This document shows positions 36,351 to 48,100 of a stretch of 64,000 bases of DNA, piece by piece (within the stretch, counting starts at the first letter, position 1; each line of letters starts with the position of its first letter). The position numbers were made by a program, and so were the translations under genes. Origin of the DNA: Vicia villosa (Eukaryota > Streptophyta > Magnoliopsida > Fabales > Fabaceae); the NCBI RefSeq assembly GCF_029867415.1, contig NW_026705401.1, forward strand, positions 310,001 to 374,000, in the 5' to 3' direction. A model generated the notes under the pieces. It had not been told where the DNA came from and made no database searches. It saw nothing but the letters and a program-made list of their open reading frames with translations.

Positions 36351-39231
36351 CTCGCTCAATTTTCTCAAGCTCGTCGATATCATCTTGTGTAAGCAATGGC
36401 GAAGGTGATCCACCAAGCCAATCTTTTGTGCAAATAAGTGCTTCCACGGATCTAGCGGTTAGGCGACTGCGATAGTCATCAAGCACCCTTCCTCCAGTAC
36501 TGAAGGCAGACTCAGAAGCTACCGTTGAGACGGGTATAGCTAGAACCTCTCTCGCAATGTTAGCTAGGATTGGAAGTCGACTTGAATGCACCTTCCACCA
36601 AGTCAAGATATCAAAGTTAGGAATATCACCTTCTAACCCATCTTCAAAGTACTTTGTTAATTCTGATTTCACTCCACTTGACTTGAGACCACTGGATTGC
36701 AAAAATATCCCATAATAATATTCGGGATTTCCAATTCGTCCAACTAATTCAGGGGGTTCAACAAAGCTACTCTGAGATCCACTTGTCGCACCACCGTTAT
36801 ACTCCTCAAATATGGTTTTCAAATCCGATTCTAATTTATCCTTCAAGATTTCAGCATTTTGTTTATCAAAGTTTTTTTCGATAAACCAACGAGCATACAC
36901 CAATTTTTTCCTAGGATCTAAAACAAAAGAAATTAACAGCAACATGTTCAATTTCTTAGGACTTCCCCAATACTTATCATATTTCTCCTTCATCTTTAAA
37001 GCTATATTCCTTGTATGAGCTAAAGATGGCTCTTTAGAATCGCACATGTTTTTTATAGCCAAGCCAATTGAAAATACCTCTGCCAAGTACATATTACTTG
37101 TCACATATCTTGAACCTGATATGCGCAAAGTTGAAGCCTTAAAAACTTCCAAAAATTGAGCAACCTCGCGTGCTTTCTCCCAATCTAAAGCGGTAGGAAT
37201 GCCACTCCCTTTCTCAAGTTCTTCACAATACTTAGCATCAATAATCTCAAATTCAAGAAAGGCTATTTGAAGTTGTAGAGCAGCCTTCAACATGTCATAT
37301 GTTGAATTCCATCGAGTATCACAATCGAATTGAACACTACCCTTGTATTCAATATGTCTACTTCTAACAAATGCAAAAAACTCATGTTCTCGACTCGGAG
37401 AAGACTTAACATACTTGACAGCACCCCTAATTCTTGAAATTGAAATATCAATTTCTTTTAGACCTTCTTTAACCACTAAATTCATGATGTGTGCACAGCA
37501 TCTTGTATGAAAGTGATCTCCATTCAGAACCAAATTATTTCTCAAACTTAGCCTCCTTTTGAGATTTTCAATCCCGCGATCATTTGATGACGCATTGTCA
37601 ACTGTCACACTCAAAACATTTTTCAACCCCCAATTGTCCAAGCATTGTGAAATCGTATTTGCCATTACTTCTCCTGAATGGCTTAAGACTTGAACAAAAT
37701 TCAAAATCTTCTTGTGCAATGTCCAATTATTGTCTATAAAATGTGCTGTTATGCACATGTAGCTCTTGTTTTGACATGAAGTCCAACCATCTGTGGTTAA
37801 GCACACACTTCGACAATGTTCGGAAAGAAATCTCTTCAATTTTTCCCTTTCAAAATCCCACAAAGACAAAACATCACGTGCTACAGTGCTTCGGGAGATT
37901 GGAATATATCTTGGCTGAAATACATTCAAACAACGACGAAAAGCTTTATGATCCGCATGCATATACGGAAGCTCCATTTCCACAATCATGTCAACCACTG
38001 CCTTTCGACATTTCTCTTGGTCAAATTTGACTAACACCATTGTTGAAGGGGAAGCCACATTTGTTGTTGATGAAGGAGTTGTTTTCATTCTTTTTCTCTT
38101 GCACTTCTTTGAATGAGCAGCCATGGAAGACGTTCCATTATTGGACTTTAGCTTGGAGCCACAGTAGTTGCATCTAGCTATACCAATCAAATCTAAATCA
38201 GGAGTGAAGTGAGTCCAAACAGAAGATTTGTTTCTTCGAGTAGAAGTAGTTCCCAAGCTTTGTGTTGTCTCATCCGTCATAAGATTCGATTCAGAAATTT
38301 CCTGCTTTGAAAAGACCAATCAAATGTCAAATTAATTCAGCATATGGCTGCAGTTAAATTCAGTAGGCATAAATAACAGAAGAGCAAGCAACACAACTCT
38401 ATCTTCATATTAAAGTAGAACTTCATGATTCCAGTGAGAAATGTGGTCATATAATGAATCTATAGCTTCCTAAAGAAGCACTGTTCTAGTCAGAAAACAG
38501 GGTCATTTGATTCGAATAGGGCAATATCTAATGGGATTGCAAACAAGAGAGGAGAAAAAGCTTCATTGTATATTAACACTCAGAAAAGGAAAGCTCAAGA
38601 GAAAAAGCTTCATTTAAGCCACAACAAGTGCTGTCTAAATTGCCATTCTTAGACTATGAAGATCGACTACCAACAACATATGCTACAGGACTTTGGCATA
38701 TTCACTAAAACACTACTATCATCTTTGTACCAATGTACTATTCAGTAAACCACTAAATACCATCAAATTAAAGTGCAATTAGAGCCTCAACCATACCAAA
38801 GTAGTGAAAAACCTATTACTAGCTTCTATAAGTAAATAAAGTAATGTCGTTTAATATTTAACTTCCTTGATGAACTGTGACCAAATTATGCCAAAAAATT
38901 CGAATAGGTTCATAAACAACACAGAAAAAGACCCTTGTAAGATATCATAATTTCCCATGTGAAGATTCTTGGTTAAGAACACAACTAGGTGGATCTCATA
39001 GTTGTCAGATTTAAATACAATTATATAGCACACAGAAAAAGTGCAAATACAGAAACTCAAACACAACAAATATTCAGAGCAAGCAAATCGAATCGAAACG
39101 AAATTCAAATACAATTATATAGCACACAGAAAAAATGAAAATACAGAAACTCAAACACAACAAATATTCAGAGCAAGAAAATTGAAACGAAATTCGAAAA
39201 TGAATATATTTACCTGGGTTGATGTATTCAT
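36351..39231 (-). CDS. hAT transposase, BED zinc finger type, intact
   Basis: The proposed model joins 39231-39214 (MNTSTQ) with 38301-36351 by a GT...AG intron in phase 0; unspliced, the frame opens at 38319. About 656 residues are uninterrupted. A BED finger follows the start (VWTHFTPD, CNYCGSKL, HSKKC). The RNase H-like catalytic fold shows LTTDGWTS and TVDNASSND (the two Asp) and later the VASESAFSTGGRV motif with the Glu. CCAHIMNLVV and DTRWNSTYDML are also conserved. The C-terminal dimerisation domain runs WWKVHSSRLPILANIAREVL to RLTARSVEALICTKDWL. A GT donor at 36350 suggests one more short exon; reading on, the frame ends at 36283. The protein would act in the nucleus, cutting the element ends. 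It resembles the RICESLEEPER/DAYSLEEPER group, but position inside TIRs and a TSD marks it as a transposon gene. Confidence 0.85.
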
Positions 39232-39248
39232 TCCTTCCACAAATTGAT

Positions 39249-39395
39249 GGAACCGGAATCAATCGAAAATGGAGAAGAGAGAATTGTCAAAAACGATATT
39301 GACGGAACCGGAATCTATCGAGAATGGAGAAGAGAGAATCGTCAAAAACTATATTGACGGAACCGAAATTGATCGAGAATGGAGAAGAGAGAACA
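39249..39395. repeat. 55 bp tandem repeat, 2.7 copies, in the hAT leader
   Basis: GGAACCGGAATC...GGAGAAGAGAGAATYGTCAA starts at 39249, 39304 and 39359, exactly 55 bases apart. It lies upstream of the transposase start codon. Confidence 0.85.
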
Positions 39396-39647
39396 TTGTT
39401 TAGGGGATTGGATTTTCAATTGAGAGAAAGGAGAAGAGAGAAACGTGAATGTGATTAGGTTTTTAGGTTTTTGAATCATATTGGATATTTTATTTGGTTA
39501 TGGTTATCCAACCAATTGGTTATGGATATCCAAATAGTTTTTAAAATGGATCGGTTAAAACCATATTGATAATTAACTGGTTTTTAATAACCGGATATGG
39601 ATATGGATATGGATAAATCCAATATCCGGTTTATTTGAACATCCCTA

Positions 39648-39655
39648 AACATACC
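39648..39655. other. Right 8 bp target site duplication of the hAT element
   Basis: AACATACC is identical to 33826-33833. Confidence 0.9.
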
Positions 39656-39824
39656 AGCACCGTATAAACGCACGGGTAACCATACCAAAATCTGTGCGGA
39701 CGTATAAGCAAAATTAATAATATATTCATTAATAATGTTAAAATAATATATTATAGTTTTGAAGAGAGTGTTCATTGTGTATGGAAAATCGAAATTAAAT
39801 TGGAGTTTAAACCAAAGTATGGTA

Positions 39825-41445
39825 TCTATCTACTATCTATTCATTAATAATAGATTGACCAAATTGCCTAAATTACCCTTTCACCAAAATTTATTTGAAC
39901 TAATAAAAGGTCATTTTTGTAATTAACAAATTAAGTATTCACTCTTTCAACTTTATTGAATGGATGCCCCAAGTGTTAGCTTTTCATTGGTCCGAATTAA
40001 ATAACATTTTCCCTACAACTTTATTGCATGAATGGTGACATCACATGTAAGTCATGGATGATGGAAGTCATATTTAAATTTCTTTTACATTTCATTTTCC
40101 CACACTTTCTTACTTTCATTTTAATTTTTCTTAATTTATTTATTATCACAAAAAATATTAATAATCTATTTTTAAATTTTAATCTTACTAAAAATTTCAA
40201 ATTTCTTTCGCATTTCATTTTTCCATACTTTCATTTTAATTTTTCAACATTTATCTATTATCGCAAAAAATATTAATAATCGATCATTTAATTATTATTC
40301 CCAAAAATATTTAATTATTTCACGGGCCATTATCAACTCAATATTTAATTTTTTTTAATCGATCATTACACATTTTCTCTATCTTAATTAAAATTTCAAA
40401 TTTCTCTCACATTTTTTCACACTTTCTTACTTTCATTTTAATTTTTTTCTCTATTTATTTATTTATTATCTCACGGGTCACTATCAACATAATGTCTATT
40501 TTATTTTAATCAATCATTGTCTTTATTTGAGAGATAATATCTTTATTTTTATTTTTTTCTCCATCTCACGATTTTTTATCATTATTTAATACAATTAAAT
40601 TTCCATGATTATTGTTTATTTTACATTTGTTTTTAAATATATTTTATATCGCATCAAATTATTTTTTTATTTCACGGGTCATTATCAACATAGTAGCTAT
40701 TTTATTTTAATCAACAATTACTATTAATTGAGAGATAATTTTTATTTTTAAATGTTAATATTTCATTTTTATTATCTCCATCTTATAGTATTTTTTATAT
40801 GATTATTTAATATAATTGAATTTATATGATCATTTTTCATTTATAATTAAACCATAGTGGAGTATATCATTTTCTTTTAATTGTTGTTGGACCGTCAATT
40901 ATTAAATTACCTGACCCAATTTTGCTATTGTGTTCTTAACCTATCTTAAACATTTTTTTGTGGATCATTGTTTTCTATATAATTATTGTTAAATTTACAA
41001 TTAAGTAAATTATTTCATATTTTTCATTTATATTTAAAATTTTACATTTGCATTTGTTAAAATTTTAATTTTTCTCCAACTCACATGTCCTTTTTTATAT
41101 GGTTCTTTATTACACACAAAATTAGCACATGAATAAGATAATAATGTTTAATCTTAAGGGCCAATTTCAATACAATGCCTATTTTATTTTAAACAATAAT
41201 GACTTTTATTTAAAAACTAAAGTATTAATTTTCAAATTTCAAAACGATTCCTATGGATATTAGGTTTTCAAAGAATTGGGAGTATAACAGAGCAATCAAT
41301 AAAACTCTAACTCTATTCAAATAAAACAATTCCTTTTAATTATGCATATTGCTTATAATTCCTTTTATTTATATTATTCATATCATTACAAAAATACTAC
41401 ACCAGGAAAAAAATCACCTGTGCGGAAGCACGTGTCTCTGACTAG
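39825..41445 (+). mobile_element. Helitron-like non-autonomous element 3
   Basis: The 5' end candidate follows an A and reads TCTATCTACTATCTATTC. The 3' end has a small hairpin GTGC-GGAA-GCAC (41420-41431), then about 10 bases and CTAG (41442-41445) followed by T. The inside is AT-rich and partly repetitive: TTTCATTTTAATTTTTC blocks recur near 40105, 40225 and 40432, and CACGGGYCAYTATCAAC recurs near 40322, 40484 and 40673. There is no coding capacity. The ends fit the Helitron rule (A-TC...CTAG-T), but the 5' end is inferred. Confidence 0.45.
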
Positions 41446-41559
41446 TTTGAGTCATACAATTTTTTTAACTTAGACAAAAATCGATTCAAACTCATGAAAT
41501 TTGGTGCTAATTGGTTCGAACATCAGAATTTTAAACTTTGTCTACCCGAATCACTCAAA

Positions 41560-41563
<4 letters not shown>

Positions 41564-41611
<48 letters not shown>
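41564..41611. repeat. (AT)n microsatellite
   Basis: Uninterrupted AT dinucleotides of about 48 bases, between the Helitron-like element and the GYF gene promoter. Confidence 0.9.
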
Positions 41612-41614
<3 letters not shown>

Positions 41615-41939
41615 TGAAAATTAGTATAACATATTCAACTTCAATAAAGAACATAAAACCTAAATCAATCTTAATTATCAATTTAATTTGATTTAGGCTT
41701 TATTCTAAAAATGTACAAATTCAATTCAAATATGCAAATTCAATTCAAATTAATTCTTATATTTTTGATCGATTTAGATATCAGATTCTTTCAAAACCAA
41801 ATCAAATCGGCCCAACGAAAAGTCCTAATTTATTTAGAACATCAATACCAAAAATTTTAATCTATACATGTGTTTGATAAATTTTTATAATTTTTTTCAT
41901 AAAAATAAAATAAAAAAACCACAATATATCAGTCTCTCG

Positions 41940-42196
41940 TGTTTGATCCTGATGTTTACACACACACCCTGAGAGCCCCCAAACCCTCACCTTATTCTCG
42001 CTCCTTCTCTCTCTTCTTCTGAGTCTCCTCTTCTTCTATCTATCTTATACCCTGCAATTCGCAAACCCTACCCTCTCTCTCTCTCTGAATCTTCAATCGC
42101 ACTTTCACCTTCGCATTCGCATTCCTCAATCGAATCCCTTCCCTTTCCTTCCCTTTCCCGATCTATTCGTTCCCAATTCCACCAATCTCGAACTCC
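41940..42196 (+). promoter_or_regulatory. Promoter/5' leader region of the GYF-domain gene
   Basis: This is a CT-rich, comparatively GC-rich leader (CTCCTTCTCTCTCTTC, CCCTCTCTCTCTCTCTG) directly upstream of the ATG at 42197. It looks like the pyrimidine-rich 5' UTR of a broadly expressed plant gene. No clear TATA box is visible, which fits such a gene. The transcription start is not determined. Confidence 0.45.
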
Positions 42197-45100
42197 ATGG
42201 CGATGAGCGACGGCAAGATGAATCTCCCCGACGATCTCTTCTCCTCCAAACTCTCCGATTCGCACTCCTCTCTCAAAGGTGAATTGATTTGATTTGATTC
42301 GATTCGATTTGATTCATCTTTTCATGTATTTCGAATTCAATTATTTTTAGGGCTTTTTATTTGTTCGTGTCTAATTCGTTTTTCCTTTTCGCAATTGTTA
42401 GTTACTTTATCTGTATGGATCCGTTATGAATCTCAATCTCTGATTCGTTCGGTGTGTGTAAATTGAATGCTTGTTCATGTTTTGGTTTTGTGTTTGCGTA
42501 AATTTTTTTCTTCTCATCTTTTAGGTTGACTTTTAGTTTAGATTCACGGTTGAGATCTATGTTTGTTTAGTTCTTTTTTTGTCTATACAAATGCTTTAGT
42601 GAGTGTGATTTGTGTACTCGCGTGGTTCTCTTTTTCCTTCTGTGTTACTATTTGTTTGATATGAATGAGTGAAGTTCAGTATGCTGTTTTTGTTAATCTG
42701 AATCTGGAGATATTTTTATCCTTTTGAATGTTAGTTAACAATTAGTTGTGATGAACGAATTGTTTTCTATTGGTGAGTGAGATTGGTTTGATTTTATTTG
42801 TGTGTTGGTTTGTTTTTTTTATATAATTTGATTTGAGGATGTGTGTTTTTAATTGGTGGTGAGAAGAATCAAAATTGCTACTGTTACTTTTTTACTTTTC
42901 TCAAAAGAAAGACCTAATTAATTACGTTATAATGTGTTTGAAATTTTTTATTGAATGCTGATTTGAATTGTATAACAGCTAATATTTGCTTTTTGGTTGT
43001 TCTAGATGAAGCTTCCGGAGGAAATGGGGAGAAAGGGATTGCAGCACTACTTGATGATTCAAAAGGTATCTTGTGTATATGTGTGTACAAATGAAGATGA
43101 AACTGAGATTTAGTTGTATTTCTCATTTTTTTTGGATATATTGTGACGGTTAGTTGACAAAAGCTGGTTTTATTTTCAGATCAAGTGTCATCTGACAGCA
43201 GCATACCGTTATCTCCACAGTGGCTTTATTCCAAACCAGTTGATGCAAAGCAAACTGCTAACCCAGTGGGGGTAATTTTTGCCTTCTTTTTATACTTGTC
43301 GCGATATAAGTGTTTTTGTTTACTTATCAATAAATCAATTAATATGATGGTTTGGGCTCTCTTTTGCTATTGTTTATCATTCTGGAAACTATAGAGTTTA
43401 ACATGGCATTGATGACATTCCTGTGCTCATAAGCTTATTGAGTGTGTTGGATTTTCCAATAAGGCTTTTGTCTTTTAAGAAGCAAGTTGAGAGAAACTCT
43501 TAGGGTCACATAACCTTTGAGTTTTGTTTGCAGTTTAAGACTTGATGCTATTGTAATACATCATAGCAGTCACGATTTGTCGTATGTTATTCTATCTGAG
43601 TCACAGCTGATTCCTTTGATTTTGAAGATTCTGCCAAAATTATGAATGTCTTTCTTGATACAGTTGCTTTTGATAATTATGGGATTGTTAAGATTATGGT
43701 CCTTCTAACTAGTTCCTTTAGGGAATTAGGTTAAGCAATAAAAAAGTATTTTATTGACATGTACGATAATCAATACATTAGTAATACTAAGTACATCGGT
43801 GCCTCTAAGGGCATTGGGCAGCATTTTCCCAAAACTATTAATGATGATCTAGGTGTTCAATTAGCATAATAAAAATACCGTGAAAGATTGAAAATTTTAT
43901 AATGCAAAAAATTGTAAAAAGATTAGTCAGGTTCCTTCTAAAAATTGGTTATGCACATGTTCTTGTTTTGATGTCTGAATGAATTGTTCTTATGTTTTCT
44001 AATGTAATGCTGGTTAGTTTTATCTCTTTGATTTTTGTGTGATAATGGGAAAGTGATAGCATATCAATATATTTTGCTCTATGCCTCAGGCAAATTCCAA
44101 TGATCCTGTACTGAAGGATAATTGGCGTCTGGAAGGGTCCCTGGACAAGAAAGATTGGAGAAAGACTGCTCCCGATGTTGACATCAGTCGCCGGTGGCGT
44201 GAAGAGGAGAGAGAAACAAGTTTGCTTGGCAGAAGGGATCGTAGAAAAGAAGATCGTCGGTTGGAGAACACCTCAACCTCTGATAATAGAGCCTTGCCTG
44301 CTGATCGCTGGAGTGATAACCGGGGTTCTGGCCATGACTCTCGAAGAGAGAATAAGTGGTCATCAAGATGGGGTCCTGAAGAAAAAGAGAAGGACTCTAG
44401 AAGTGAGAAAAGGAATGATGTGGAGAAGGAAGATGGCCATGCAGAAAAACAATCTACCGTTGCTAGCAACCGCGCCGTTTCTGACCGGGACACTGATTCC
44501 CGTGATAAATGGAGGCCACGACATCGCCTGGAATCTCAAGCAGCTGGTGTGGCCACATACCGTGCTGCACCTGGATTTGGGCTGGAGAAAGGACGCACAG
44601 AGGGACCCAATGTGCGATTTTCACCTGGAAGAGGTAGGGCAAATTTCAATGGAAACTTACAAATTGGAAGGCCTCCCATAGGCTCTAGTGTTGGATCTGT
44701 ACTCATGGATAAGAGTAAAACTATACCGGGGAAGTCTAGCCTTGGTGCTGATTCATATTGCTACCCAAGGGGTAAGCTTCTTGATATATATCGTAAGCAA
44801 AAGGTCGATCCAACTTTCGAGAACGTGCCTTCTGAGGTTGATCTCACTTCACCAGCAACTCAAATTGATCCTGTAGCGCCATTAGCATTTGTTGCTCCTG
44901 CAGATGAGGAGGAGGTATGTAGAATGTATAAGATGAGGAAACAATTTTATTATGCCTTAATGATGCGATGTTTTGTTTTTTGTGTTCTTGAATGGCCACT
45001 TGCTCTTTAGCATTATTATTTAGTTTTGCGTCTTTCTTTCAGGCTGTCCTTAGAGATATATGGAAGGGAAAAGTTACCAGCAGTGAAGTTTCAGACTACT

Positions 45101-48100
45101 CCTTTAGAGGAAAGGATGGAGGGTCAATTGATGATATTTCTGGTGATAAATCTTGCATGTATTTTTGTAGTTCCTGTGAAATAATCTATCTTTCTCTCTC
45201 TGATCGGTCTCCCTTGGCTTATTCCAGGTTCTGGTGTTGCTTTAACTGAAGGAAAACAACCTTCAATCGGCAGCGGTGGAAAGGTTATATCGGGAAATGA
45301 AATCTTAAACGAGTCTGATAAATTTTTTATTGGATCAGCATCAACTACTGGAGGTTCGTTGACAAATGAGGCTGAGGGTGAGAATACTATTTTTCTTTAT
45401 TTAGGTTGCTCTTATCAATAAAAAAAAAATTTTCGATACTTATAATGGTTCATTTTCAGAGGTTGCAAGTTTTCAAGAAGGCAAGCAGAAACATGGGCCA
45501 ATTATTGGTATGCATTGGAAAGATGATAGCTTCGATAGCAGCATTAGGGAGGGAATCATTCACAGGAAAAAGGTTGTCGAATCTGAAGCTTTTGGTTACC
45601 ACCAGGGACAACTTTCTGCTTTTGAGGAACATGCAAATCAGGATGGGATTAAGTCAATGGCTTCAGATATAAATACAAGCCATCCTGATGATTCTCGTTC
45701 CCGCTTTGATTATTCATCTCTGCGACAAAGTCCAAACATTAATCCGCATGACTTGAAAATGAATGAAAAAATGTATCCATCTGAAAGTGTCACTGCTCCT
45801 GAGGAGTTGAGTTTGTGCTATTTGGATCCTCAAGGATTGATTCAAGGACCCTTTCTTGGGATTGACATCATTTTGTGGTTTGAACAAGGGTTTTTTGGGA
45901 TTGATTTGCCTGTTCGCTTGTCGGACGCCCCGGAATCATCTCCGTTTCAAGAACTTGGTGACATCATGCCTCACCTGAGAGCCAACACAGGGTTAGGTTC
46001 TGACAGTAACATGGTTATTCAGTCAGAACCATCTGATGCCGTTGGAAGGAACCTGAAAGTTGATGTAAATACATTTGACTATAATGGGTCTTTTGATGAC
46101 GATCAGCCGTGGTCTTCATCCCGACCTGATTCTACATCCAGTGTTGGTATTCCGATCCAATTACCTAATCAAAGTTATCGCCCTGAAATCAATTTCTCTG
46201 ATGAGCAGTGCTTCGATAATGTTGCACAAGATGAGGGTAAGTTATTGTTTTCTCATTTTATTATTTATCTACTTTTATTTTGCTTATTGATAGTACAATT
46301 CATGCTGTTTGTATCTCGGTTCAAAATGAAATCAAACACACCAAACAGTTTATGTATTCTTCTGGCTTACACTCAGTGCTTTGCGCTGGCCCTTCTCCTA
46401 TTCTTTTATATTTTTTGGGCCCCCAATTCTTGTTCAAAGACACTTCTCTCTCGCTCTCTCCTTAGAACCCACTTGCTCTCTTTTTTAACTTGCTGCTCTA
46501 TTGTGTGACTGCTGCTTTCCCTTTAATTTATGATGACTTGAATCTTGAAAGGTTCATTTATGATGTCAGTTTATTTTTTCTTGCTTATGCCATCTGTTTA
46601 TTATGTAAAAAGTCCTATTATATATATAATTTTATTTTATTATGTTTTATATGGCTAATAAGATTCAATTTTTGACACAGTGAATGTCTTCCTTATCACT
46701 ACTATTCTAATCACAATTTGATTACCTTAATTTGTATGTCTTTATTTATTTGTGTTGGTAAATGCATTTGACTATAATATGTCTTAATTTGATTACCTTA
46801 ATTTGAATGTCTTCCTTATCACTCTGTTTATATATTTGTAGGTATCTCATTATCGAAATTGGCTGGGAGCAACAATGACAACCCTTTGATGAGGCCTGGG
46901 GATGCCAATGCCTCATATTCCCATCATACTGGAAAACCTTCAAATGAAGTTACTGGGAATGATGCTCTTAACAGTGAGGCTGATAAGTTGCATCCCTTTG
47001 GCTTACTAATGTCTGAACTCAGAGATGGCTCTCATTTAAGGCGTGCACAATCATCTAATAGCTCTCTGAGATTGGGTGACCAGGGCCATTTTACTGATCC
47101 ATTAAATGATAGAGATGCTCATTTTACTGATCAGAGCTCTATGGGTGGCGTGGTAAATCCGTCTTTCAGGGATACATGGACCGATGAATTTGGGATAAAT
47201 AGGCATTATAATTCTAATCAGCGTGTAGGTTCACTAGAAGATCAGTTCTTGTCTCGAATGGGACAAAACTTTAATAATTTTGATGTGGCAGACCATCTAA
47301 TGTTGCAGAAGCTGCAGAAGGAACGACTTCAGCAGCAGCAGCAGGCTGAACGACTTCAGCAGCAGCAGCAGGCTGAACGACTTCATCAGCAGCAGCAGGC
47401 TGAACGACTTCATCAGCAGCTGCAGGCTGAGCGGCTTCATCAACAGCAGCAGGCTGAGCGGCTTCATCAGCAGCAGGCGGAACGATTTCAGCAGCAGCAA
47501 GCGGAACGGCTTCAGCAGCAGACTAATATACCTAATCATTTCCCCTCACACCTTAATGGGTCAGATTTAGATAGATTTCCTGGTTTCTCTCCATCTCAAA
47601 GTAATAACTCTGGTATCCAGCAAATGATGCAGAATCCTGGGTCAGATTTGGAACGTCTTTTCGAACTGCAGGCTCAACAACGCCAGCTTGAGCTTCAACA
47701 ACAGCAAGATATTCACCATCAACAACTACTTCACCAACAATTGAAACTACAGCCTCAACAACAGTCTCAAGCTCAGTTAATGCATCAAGATATTCTTGAA
47801 CAGTTAATGCATCACCAAATACCTGATCCGAATTTTGGACAGTCAAAACATGATCCTTCTAGAGATAACTTGTTAGATCAGGTACAATTGAGGAGATATC
47901 TGTATGACTTGCAGCAGAATTCACATTCTTCAGGGCACCTTGATCCATCGACAGAGCAGTTTATCCAAGCAAATATGGCCCTTAATGCCGCACAAGGAAG
48001 GCAGGCTGATTTGTCAGAGCTCTTGTTGCAAGCAAGGCATGGAAATATATTGCCATCAGATCATGTTCGTTTTCAGCAAGAGCAGGCGCAAGCTCAGCAG

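Larger units (their letters stand above)
33834..39647 (-). mobile_element. Complete hAT DNA transposon (5.8 kb) with perfect TSD
   Basis: The ends are imperfect inverted repeats: TAGGGGTGCTCA on the left, and TAGGGATGTTCA as the reverse complement of the right. They are bounded by the exact 8 bp duplication AACATACC. Inside is a minus-strand transposase gene with a long unbroken central exon (38301-36351). Both ends carry dense ATAACCGG-type subterminal repeats, as expected for transposase binding sites of hAT elements. Tandem repeats of 55 bp (39249-39395) and a duplicated block of about 95 bp (39013-39198) lie in the 5' leader and first intron of the transposase. The element could be autonomous. 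Confidence 0.9.

Noticed and set aside
44086..44493. Antisense 135-codon frame in exon 4 of the GYF gene
   Set aside because: Shadow of the Arg/Glu/Ser-rich coding strand, with no independent features.
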